Shown: positions 1 through 8,200 of the stretch, in pieces
Numbering within the stretch: position 1 is the stretch's first letter
Layout of the letters: each line of letters opens with the position of its first letter
From: Desmodesmus armatus
Lineage: Eukaryota; Chlorophyta; Chlorophyceae; Sphaeropleales; Scenedesmaceae
Length of the DNA: 64,000 bases
Direction of reading: 5' to 3'
Assembly: GCA_007449985.2 (NCBI GenBank)
Contig: VIIQ02000146.1
Span: 1-64,000, forward strand
The notes under the pieces: generated by a model
Told to the model about the DNA's origin: nothing
Seen by the model: only the letters and a program-made list of their open reading frames with translations
Databases searched by the model: none
Position numbers and translations under genes: made by a program

Positions 1-60
1 AGGAATGCGGCCCCAGGTGGCAGCACTGCATCCTCCGGCTGCAGGTAGCGCTTGATGCTG

Positions 61-197
61 CCATGGTGGCGTGGTGAGAGTCCCCATCTTCGTACACCAC
101 TCGGAAGTAGTATGGGCGTGACTCAGCATCCTTGAAGTAGATCCTGCCCCAGTACTTCCTGCCTTTCCCGTGGCTGATCCGTGAACGCCTTCAGCAC
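61..197 (-). pseudogene. Chromo/Tudor-like C-terminal tail of the integrase, out of frame
   Basis: In the third minus frame this stretch reads GRKYWGRIYFKDAESRPYY and then FRVVYEDGD. Such a tryptophan-then-YEDGD pattern is typical of small beta-barrel (Tudor/chromo-like) domains that read chromatin. A TGA at about 196-198 and the frame change separate it from the PHD-like segment, so in this copy the tail is disconnected from integrase by indels. It probably continues left of base 61 towards the element's 3-prime end. Confidence 0.55.
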
Positions 198-256
198 CAG
201 TCGGCCATGCAGCGCATGTGCTGCTTCTGTCCCGCGCTTCATTTGCGCGCCGGGGA

Positions 257-1516
257 CTATTTGATGTCCCTGGCCTCCCGCTCCTGTAGCTGCTGCCGTC
301 TGCTGCGCTCCCTGCCAGCAGCATCCTGTTCTGTGTAGCCATCGTCCACACACTCCTGGGCACAGCCACACACCGTCAGGCACACTGCTGAGTGGTGGTT
401 GCACAGTAGGTATGGTATCCCGCTGTTGCACACGTCACACAGCATGAGCTCGGCCCCGTTGTCGCTGGTGCTGCATACCTCACAGACCACATCATCTGTG
501 TTGTCCACCAGCAGTGGGTCGATGCCGCCGTCGATATCAGGCAAGTGGCAGGGTGCACAGTGAGACATGTGCACCTCAATGGTCCGGCCACAGCGCCCCT
601 GCAGGTGCAGTACCCCAGAGTCCCGCACCTCCAGAACTCGCAGAATGAGGGGTTTGGCCCTGGGCTGTAGCTTGCTTGCCCGGTTAAGCTGCTGAGTGTA
701 GACGTAGTCACCCACCATAAACCTGTGAACGCGTGGCTTGTAGTCAGGCGCACGCAGCTGCAGGTAACGGCGCTGATCCCTGTGCTGTGCAATCGCCAGG
801 TTCTCCAGCGCAATGGGCACCTGCTGCTTTAGCCGCTCCTTACGCTGCAGTAGGTCCTTGACAGCCGCCTCAGCACTGATGTCCAGGGGTGTGCTGACAA
901 GCTCCTTCACTGCAGGTGGAATGACCGGTGGACGTGCATACATGAGTTCGTACGGGCTGTGGCCTGTGCTGGCCTGTGGAGAGCAGCGGTAGCCCAGTGC
1001 CAGCCATGCCAAGTCCTCATCCCACTGCTTGACACTGTGCCTTGCCACTGCCATTTTGGTAAGCGCCCGCTTGACGATGTGCACAGCCTTCTCTGCCTGA
1101 CCATTGGCCTGAGGGTGGTCTGCACTGATGATGGCATGATCGATGAGCGCATCCTCCAGGAGCTTGGCAAACTCGCCCTCAAACTCTGTCCCTGAGTCTG
1201 TCACCACCTGCCCTGGTGCTGCAAAGTGTGCCAATACACCGTGCAAGAAGTGGTATGCAGTGGTCTCCGCCTTGTCGTTTTCCATCGGCACCACCACCAG
1301 GTACTTGCTGAATGCCTCAACACACACCAGCACATACTTGTTGCCCTTTGCACTCTTGGGTAGTGGCCCAGCTGTGTCCACGTGCCACCTGAAACCCATG
1401 CTGCTGATTGGAATGGGCGCAGCTCCTCCGGCTTGGCGGTGAAGCTGGCATGCACCCTGCTGCAGTGCTCGCAGCGTGACAGCACTGTTGCAACGTCCGC
1501 CAGTAACCCATACCAC
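257..1516 (-). CDS. Integrase core with C-terminal PHD-like finger (pol continuation, -1 frame)
   Basis: The ORF has 419 codons in the frame -1 to the upstream pol ORF. The DDE catalytic triad is clear: Asp47 (WHVDTAG), Asp107 (VVTDSGTEFEG) and Glu142 (GQAEKAV), with typical gypsy spacing. True homology starts at about residue 33; residues 1-32 are overlap with the pol frame. A GPY/F-like beta region is around 265-320. Residues 345-372 read as a PHD-like zinc finger (CEVC...LMLCDVC). The expected GYHxYC half of the finger is found in a different frame at the same place, pointing to a 1-nt indel near 415-425. The catalytic core looks intact; the C-terminus is broken or recoded. Confidence 0.9.
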   Translation of the reverse strand: MVWVTGGRCNSAVTLRALQQGACQLHRQAGGAAPIPISSMGFRWHVDTAGPLPKSAKGNKYVLVCVEAFSKYLVVVPMENDKAETTAYHFLHGVLAHFAAPGQVVTDSGTEFEGEFAKLLEDALIDHAIISADHPQANGQAEKAVHIVKRALTKMAVARHSVKQWDEDLAWLALGYRCSPQASTGHSPYELMYARPPVIPPAVKELVSTPLDISAEAAVKDLLQRKERLKQQVPIALENLAIAQHRDQRRYLQLRAPDYKPRVHRFMVGDYVYTQQLNRASKLQPRAKPLILRVLEVRDSGVLHLQGRCGRTIEVHMSHCAPCHLPDIDGGIDPLLVDNTDDVVCEVCSTSDNGAELMLCDVCNSGIPYLLCNHHSAVCLTVCGCAQECVDDGYTEQDAAGRERSRRQQLQEREARDIK

Positions 1517-4500
1517 CAGTGCTTACTGAGTAGCATGGCTGAGGTGCGCCGCCTGCCAAAGTGCCCACACATCTCGTGTTGCTGCCGTATGAGACCAGCA
1601 CGCGCCTGTGGTGGAGGTACCAGCCTGTCGGTGCCATCTGGCATCCTCCTGATCAGCTGCTGGTCCTTGAAGTAGTATGAGCGTGCACGTCGCTTGATAC
1701 GTGCTGCCTGGCTGGCTGCCAGGTCTTGTGGGAGTTGCCCTGTTCTGATGTACTCCAGGGTCTTATCGTCGGCCCAGATGTCACCTTGGCTCGTAGCCGT
1801 AGTGTTCTCCTGGTAGCCAGCTGTCATGGCTAGCTGCTGCTGATAGCCATGTGGGGTTGCAGTTGCCTCTCTGCCAGGCCACTCCTGCGCCAGTTCCCCT
1901 TCGTGTGCGCTGAATGCACGTGTCGCCAAGTCAGTAGAGGTAGGCAGGCCCCGCAGGAACCAAGCCTTGGCGATGGCCATGAGCACCTGCAAAGTGTTGG
2001 CATCCATGCTTTCACCGAGCAACGCACACCGCTGCGCTTGTGTGAGGCCTGCTGCTGCTGTGCTGCCTGGAAGATAGCCCAGAGCTACCTCTCTCTCCTC
2101 TGCTGTTGGCTCGCCCCACTTGACTACAGCAGGCACCGTTGTGTCCAAAACACTGCCAGGCTGGCCAGGCCTGAAGGCGTAGGAGCGTGCGCTGCTGACC
2201 AAGGTAGGCCAGGCTGCGCGAGGCTGCCCTGGTGCGTTGCAGGGGTAGAGAGGAGCAGCGTCTGGTCGGTTGACAGGTTGCGCGGTCCTGCCAGGTCCCA
2301 AGGCAAGCTGTACGCTGCGTGCGGGTGGCCTCTTGACAAATGCCAAAGCTGCTCGCAGTTGACTGGGCCCAACCAGGTTGGACCAGAAGTTGCGCGCCCG
2401 ATGTGCAAGGCTGCCAAACTGTGCTGCGTCCAGCACCACAGGTAACCCTAGGCACGCCTTGATTTTATTGAAGTCATGCTGACTGATGCTGCTCAGCCTG
2501 TGCTGCTGCAAGAGCACATTCTCCACCAGGTAGGCTGGGGGCTGGTGTGGGAGTAGCTGTTGCAACGCTCCCACTACCCTGACCAGGTCAAACAGCAGTT
2601 GAGCCCGATCACCCCGAAGCCCCTGTGACTTGCCTGCTGCAGAGAAGTCTTGACAGGGCCAGCCTCCTACTACCAGCCATTGCTTGACTGGTGCCTCGCT
2701 GACAGCCTTGCTGAGCTGCTGTGTGGTGATGTGCCTCACATCCATGGGAAGAATGCTGAAACTGCCAGCCAAAGCATCCTCCGGTAGCTGCTTGGGATAC
2801 ATGCTTTGCAGCACCCTGATCCTGTGTAACGCCGCCCGCTGTGCCATGGGGTTGATGTCGCTGTACAGGTACTGTTTGACTGTGATGCCACTCCTGAGCA
2901 CCATCTCCAGCCCTGCGCAGATGCCACCAAACGGCTCATAAAGCACGATGCCCTGCTGCAGCGCTGCCGGGAAGAACGTGTCTGCCACAGTAGCCGTGCA
3001 CAGCCCTTGTGTCTCCCTTACGCCCCAGGGGTCCAATGCACCTGTGTACACTCCTGGCTGGAAGCTGTCCGGTTGGGGCTGTTGTAGCCCTGCCAATGTG
3101 ACCCACGCCGATGCTGCCTGCTGTAGGTCATGCTGCCGCCAAGCTACTGCTGGGTGTTGTGTGTCCACGCAGCAGCCATCGTCAGCAAAAAGTTGTCCTG
3201 CTGTCTCCCCCCCCAGCAATGAGTCGGCGGTTGGGGCGAATGTGTCCACTGCAGACTCGTTGCTGCACAGTAGACAACACAACGCCTCGTGCTCCAGCTG
3301 TTCATGACTGTAGCTGTCTGCTGGTTCTGCCGCCAGCGCTGCTGCTGGGCTGTGAAGGATTGGGCAGTCACCAGGTGTTTCCTCATAAGCCATTGCTGCC
3401 ACTCCAGCTGCTGCTGTTGATTTGCTGCCAATGCCCAGCTCCAGTGCCAGACTGTCATGTGTGTAGACCAGTGGGTCCGTTGTTTTGCAGTCTGGCAGAA
3501 GCACAGTGGGCACCCAGTCATGCAGCTCCGTGTCCAACCTGGCTCCAGTGGTGTCTGCCACACAGCTACTGGCTTCCCTGCTAGGCACATCAGCTGGGTT
3601 TGACTTGCCTGCCCTGTGCACCAGTGAGAAGCGGTACTCCTGAAGTGCCAGAATCCAACGCATCTGCTGCCCCACTGGTGTCTTCTGTGTCAGCAGCCAT
3701 AACAGCGCCCGGTGGTCGCTGTGGAGATAGAACTCCCTGGAGTGCAAGTACGGCCTGTACATTTTGACGCCCCACACTGCTGCCATCATCTCGCCTTTCC
3801 AGGCGGGATAGTTCTGCTCAGCTGCATTGAGGGACCTGCTGGCACAGGCCACCATGTACTCCGTCCCATCCTCCGCCTCCTGATTCAGCACAGCTGCAAT
3901 GCCCGTGTTGCTCCAGTCGACATACAGATGAAAACTGCGCCCATCCACAGGCTGCCTGAGCCCCAAACCCTTCTTGCACAGCGCCGTTCGAAGCCCCTCA
4001 TACGCCTGGTTACAGTCATCACTCCAGATGTACTGCGCACCCTTCTCCATAAGCTTGTAAAGCGGCCTGGCAATGATGGCAAAGTTGGGCACATAGCACC
4101 TGTAGTAATTAAACAGGCCAAGGTGGGCCTGCAGGCGCTTGAGGCTGGTGGGTGGCTGCAGTGCCTTGATGCCTGCAATCTTGGCTGGCTCCGGCTTGCA
4201 CTCCTTGGCTGATACCAGGTGACCCAGGTAAGGCAAGCAGTCTGCACCCACGATTGTCTTGGCAGGGTGCAGGCGCAAGCCCACTGTCTTGAGATGCTGT
4301 AGAAGTGTTCTGAAGTTGGTCACCATGTCCTCCCAGGTGTCGCACCACATGATAACGTCATCGACGAACGGCGCCGCACAGTGAGACAAACCAGCTGCTG
4401 CCAGCTCCTTCTCCATAACCCGCTGGAAAATTGCCGTGGCGTTCACGTGACCAAAACACAGCCGCGTGTAGGTCAGTCGCTTGCCACTGTCGGGTGCGTG

Positions 4501-5271
4501 GAAGGCCACGTGCTGCTGCGCCTCTTCGCTCAGGTTGAGCTGCCAAAAGCCCGCTCTAAAGTCCGCCTTGACCAAGAATTTGTGCCCCCTAATTCGCCTA
4601 AACAGTTCTTCCGGTAGTGGCAGGCCGTAACTGTCCACCACTGTGTTGCCGTTGACGTTGCGCAGGTCGATGCAGAACCGCTTGTCGGTCCAGCTACCGT
4701 CGGGTGCTCGCTTCATAGGCAACGTGATAGCTGAAGCATGCGGACAGGTCGTTGGAATTTCTTTTACGATGCCCGCATCCAGCATCTCCTGCACCTTCTC
4801 CTTGGCAAACTTCACCTCCTCTTCTGTGTAGCGTCTGGGTGCGCTCCACATACGTTTGGAGGGATCGATCAGTTTGAAGTCAGCTACGTCCCCTGTGTAG
4901 CCAGGCAAGTCCTGCAGACTGTAAGCAAATGCCCCTCGCTCCTCCAACAGCATCTGCACCAGCTGGTCCATTTGTGCAGGCGATGCATCTGGGTGGTTGC
5001 CCAAGATCCATTTGCCCTCATCGTGCACTGTCCATCTGGCGTCATGCACATCTTCTGTTGCGCCATCGGGCCCAAGTTGGTCCAGAGCTGCTGGGTCGGC
5101 CTGGTACCACTTCACTTGGCCAGAATCATGCTCTGCTGTAGCAGCGAAACCTACTGCAATGCAGGTTGGCAAGCTCCTGCTGCAGCAAGTGCATGTTGAG
5201 GTGTGGTGGGACGCCATGTGGCAGGGGAAAGTAGCCAGCTTGCAGTGCTGATCCAGTGGCTGCTGCCCCAA
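1201..5271 (-). CDS. Pol polyprotein: reverse transcriptase, RNase H, cytosine-5 DNA methyltransferase, integrase zinc domain
   Basis: The ORF has 1356 codons. RT covers about residues 140-400 with the catalytic FVDDV near 302-306. RNase H covers about 445-570, with YVDWSNTG (Asp452), WKGEMMA, LHSDHRALLWLL and NPADVPSR. Residues about 774-1108 form a complete DNA (cytosine-5) methyltransferase, listed separately. An HHCC integrase zinc module follows, with His1232, His1237, Cys1267 and Cys1270. The real reading frame ends near residue 1287, where the integrase core continues in another frame; the last ~65 codons here are out-of-frame read-through. The stretch between RNase H and the methyltransferase (about 575-770) is low-complexity with no recognised domain. 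The N-terminus is uncertain because pol is probably expressed by frameshifting from gag-pro. Confidence 0.93.
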   Translation of the reverse strand: MGQQPLDQHCKLATFPCHMASHHTSTCTCCSRSLPTCIAVGFAATAEHDSGQVKWYQADPAALDQLGPDGATEDVHDARWTVHDEGKWILGNHPDASPAQMDQLVQMLLEERGAFAYSLQDLPGYTGDVADFKLIDPSKRMWSAPRRYTEEEVKFAKEKVQEMLDAGIVKEIPTTCPHASAITLPMKRAPDGSWTDKRFCIDLRNVNGNTVVDSYGLPLPEELFRRIRGHKFLVKADFRAGFWQLNLSEEAQQHVAFHAPDSGKRLTYTRLCFGHVNATAIFQRVMEKELAAAGLSHCAAPFVDDVIMWCDTWEDMVTNFRTLLQHLKTVGLRLHPAKTIVGADCLPYLGHLVSAKECKPEPAKIAGIKALQPPTSLKRLQAHLGLFNYYRCYVPNFAIIARPLYKLMEKGAQYIWSDDCNQAYEGLRTALCKKGLGLRQPVDGRSFHLYVDWSNTGIAAVLNQEAEDGTEYMVACASRSLNAAEQNYPAWKGEMMAAVWGVKMYRPYLHSREFYLHSDHRALLWLLTQKTPVGQQMRWILALQEYRFSLVHRAGKSNPADVPSREASSCVADTTGARLDTELHDWVPTVLLPDCKTTDPLVYTHDSLALELGIGSKSTAAAGVAAMAYEETPGDCPILHSPAAALAAEPADSYSHEQLEHEALCCLLCSNESAVDTFAPTADSLLGGETAGQLFADDGCCVDTQHPAVAWRQHDLQQAASAWVTLAGLQQPQPDSFQPGVYTGALDPWGVRETQGLCTATVADTFFPAALQQGIVLYEPFGGICAGLEMVLRSGITVKQYLYSDINPMAQRAALHRIRVLQSMYPKQLPEDALAGSFSILPMDVRHITTQQLSKAVSEAPVKQWLVVGGWPCQDFSAAGKSQGLRGDRAQLLFDLVRVVGALQQLLPHQPPAYLVENVLLQQHRLSSISQHDFNKIKACLGLPVVLDAAQFGSLAHRARNFWSNLVGPSQLRAALAFVKRPPARSVQLALGPGRTAQPVNRPDAAPLYPCNAPGQPRAAWPTLVSSARSYAFRPGQPGSVLDTTVPAVVKWGEPTAEEREVALGYLPGSTAAAGLTQAQRCALLGESMDANTLQVLMAIAKAWFLRGLPTSTDLATRAFSAHEGELAQEWPGREATATPHGYQQQLAMTAGYQENTTATSQGDIWADDKTLEYIRTGQLPQDLAASQAARIKRRARSYYFKDQQLIRRMPDGTDRLVPPPQARAGLIRQQHEMCGHFGRRRTSAMLLSKHWWYGLLADVATVLSRCEHCSRVHASFTAKPEELRPFQSAAWVSGGTWTQLGHYPRVQRATSMCWCVLRHSASTWWWCRWKTTRRRPLHTTSCTVYWHTLQHQGRW
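1948..2952 (-). other. C5-cytosine DNA methyltransferase domain embedded in pol
   Basis: Pol residues about 774-1108 carry the DNMT motifs in canonical order. Motif I is YEPFGGICAG (778-787, SAM binding). Motif IV is GGWPCQDFSAAGKSQGLRG, with catalytic Cys873 encoded at 2653-2655. Motif VI is YLVENV (914-919). Motif VIII is AHRARNFWSNL (956-966), resembling the Dnmt3-type HRARxFW version. The C-terminal motif IX/X region is QRCALLGESMDANTLQVLMAIAKAW (about 1080-1104). All catalytic residues seen are intact, so it is not obviously dead. Known role of the family: methylation of cytosine in DNA using S-adenosylmethionine. Inferred role: methylating the element's own DNA or its insertion sites. 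It replaces nothing, since RT, RNase H and integrase are all present. A target-recognition domain is not obvious; motif VIII to IX is only about 110 residues. Confidence 0.93.
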
Positions 5272-8200
5272 TGCTGTTGGTAACCTGCATTGCTGCTGTG
5301 GAGCACAGCACTGAGAAGAAACAGAGTAGGCACATCAGCACTGTGCGCGCAGTGATGACCTTGCCAGAGTGACGCACTGTGGCGACCACAGAGACCTTTG
5401 TTTGCGGTGCGTCCTGCTCTGCCGTCGGTTGCAAGCCAGGGCCTGGCCTGGGCCCTCTGTTGTGCCGACGCTTGCGTGCGCGCCGTGTGTCGCCAAGGTT
5501 GTTAGTGGGCACAGGTTCTGCCACATTATACTCCCTTGCGCGCATGGGGTTGCCTGGGCGCACTGCTGCTCCCGCCATGCTGACCAATCCACGCATGATC
5601 TTTGAGGGGTACTTCCTCAGCGGCAAGTCCACAAAGAAGTGGAACATGCCTAGCAGCAGCAGCACCATGTGTGTCGTGATCCAGCTGATGCCCGGCAGCA
5701 GCTGACCAGCAGCCTTGGACCAGTCAAAGCCCCATAGCTTGCCTGCTGGCTCCTCCAGTGGCTGCTGTGCTTCTGCCTGCTCCTGCTCCTGCTCCTGCTG
5801 TTGCTGCTGCTGCTGCCGCCCCCTGCCCTTGCGGCCGCGCCCACGCCGGCGCCTGCGCTTGTTGTGCTCACCCCCAGTTTGTTGTTGCAGCCAAGCATCT
5901 GCTGCACTGCCATGAGGGCTGAAATACTCGATGTCAGCAGTCACTGGGTTGTAAGCATCCACCAGCTCTGGGAGACTGTCGCTGTCACTGCCTGTGCACA
6001 GCTCAGGCATAGCGGTTGACCCAGTGGAGCTGCTGCTGTCCAAGTCCTCTTGCACCTGCTGTGGCACACCACCATTCAGGCCCAGGTGGTCCAAGTACCA
6101 GCGATCGTTCACTTCAAATGGCCCAGCATCCAGTTCTGTGATAACTCCTGCCTGAAGCAGCCGTTCGAGCTCTGCATTGGCTAGAGTGTTCTCCTCTGCA
6201 GTAAACGGCCTGTAGTTGATGCCCGGCACTGCTGCTGCTGAGCCCTCAAGCTCCTCTGTGTCCCTGCTGTCCTCCTCCCAGATGGTGGCAGCCGCCATGT
6301 TGCCACTGCTGATGCTGCTGTTGCCGTTCTTGACATAGCCACGCACGGGAATGCCGTGTATAATGTCAAGCCTGCCCTGTGCTGCCTTGGGACGGAAGCA
6401 TAGCATGTTGAGGGCTGGATCCACATACCCAAACACCGGCAGCAGTGTCTTCTTGTCCAAGCACACCTTAAACATGCCACCCGCGTCTCCCTCCAGCACC
6501 CAAGCACACGGAACGGGCAGGACTGCTGCCAGTGGGTGTCCCTTGGCAAGTGTGAGAACCAGCGGTCCTGTCCTGCCGATAATCTTCTTGGACGGCAGCC
6601 CATCAATGCCCTTGACAGACGGCACCTGATTTGTTCTGAAGATGTAAGTACCCCACTCGCCACAAGCCACCTCAGTGAACAGCAGCAGTGTGGCACCTGA
6701 GTCCTGGAACGCCATATCTACTAGCACATCACGCCCATCCGGGGTTGTTAGTGTCAATCCTTCCTGTTTGTTCGTGCCCACCAGGAAGTCCAGCGTCACA
6801 GGCATTGACTGGCGTAGGGTGTAATCGATTGCCACTGGCTTGAAGCCATACTGCAGCATGACTGACTCCAGGAGGCTGCGGCTGCTTGCCGCCGCTGCTG
6901 CAACAGGGCCACAGCGCCCAGAACTGCTGCTGGACACCATGCTGGCAGTACCCTTTGCTGCTGTTGCCTCCTGCAGAGCCTGCTGCCCTCCCTGCTGTGC
7001 ACTGCTGCTACCATGTGCTCCACCAGCCTCCTGCACACCCAGAAGGTCTCCAAAAGCAGATACCCTGCTCGCCACAAACCGCTGAATGTCAAGCAGCGTG
7101 TGCAGTAGCCCCCTGCTGGTGCCGTCCAGCTCTCCTAAGCCAGCAACCAGTGCATTGGTGATGCGTGGCATGGAACGCATGGCATTCAGGTCTGTAGGAA
7201 GAGCTGAGGGTGGTAGGAAGCCCTTGGGCACAGGCTGCCTGACCACCCTGCCCTGCTGCACTGCACCAGCTCCTGCCTGTGCACGTGTCCCAACCAGTGC
7301 ATACTCATGTCCCGTTGAGTCAAAGAGCCCACCTGCCAGATCCTGCTGCCAGTCTGCTAAGCCCACATAACAGAAAGAGGGCCCAAAGTGCATTGTTTCC
7401 TGCTGCTGCTCCTCACTCACATACCCGCCTGCATCCGGCAGCACCATCATTGCTGCTTGTTCACCGGTGCTGTCGCCAACTGCACCAGTGATAGCCAGCG
7501 GTGTGTGAGAGGGTGGCAGCCCTGCCATTGGCTGCTGCATTGCCGAGCCGCCCATGGGCCAGTAGCTGGAACCAGCAGACCCCATGCCTGTCATGTAAGC
7601 TGCATAAGCCCCATACGGCTCTGCTGCTGCGCCATAAGCCATGTTCATGTACCGCTGCTGCTGTGTGTGCTGTCCAATGAACTGCTGCATAGCTGGCGGC
7701 AGCTTGTTGCTCTGCATCATCCTCCGCAGCAGCTCCTTGCAACGCCCCAGCCGTGGCTTCAGCTTCTGCTGCATGCAGCGGGAGATGTAGTGCACCATCC
7801 CTTGCTCAGGTGCACGCTCCGTGGGGCCCTCCCACTTCTCTGGAGCCAGCTCTGGCTTGTCCATATAGCAGACACCATCTGAGTGGCCCTTGGCAAAGCC
7901 ACAGATGACACACGCCATAACTGCTGACCCAACACCCAAGCCAGGTGGCCCTGCGTACTGCTGCTGCCTGCCGTTGCTGCCACCATAGCCCCTGTTACCC
8001 CTGCTGTTTTCTGGCTTGTTGTAAGCCCTTGGCAGCCCTTGCCCCAGTCCTGCCGGTGCTGCGCCTGCTCCTGCTGCTGCCATAGCCACTGCCTGCTGCA
8101 CCATGATTGCCAGCGTGTTGACGTCCAAGGTTCCAGCGCTGCTGCCAATGCTGCTGCTGCTTTTGTTGGCAGTGCTGCCCTCCTGCGCTGCTGCCATAGC

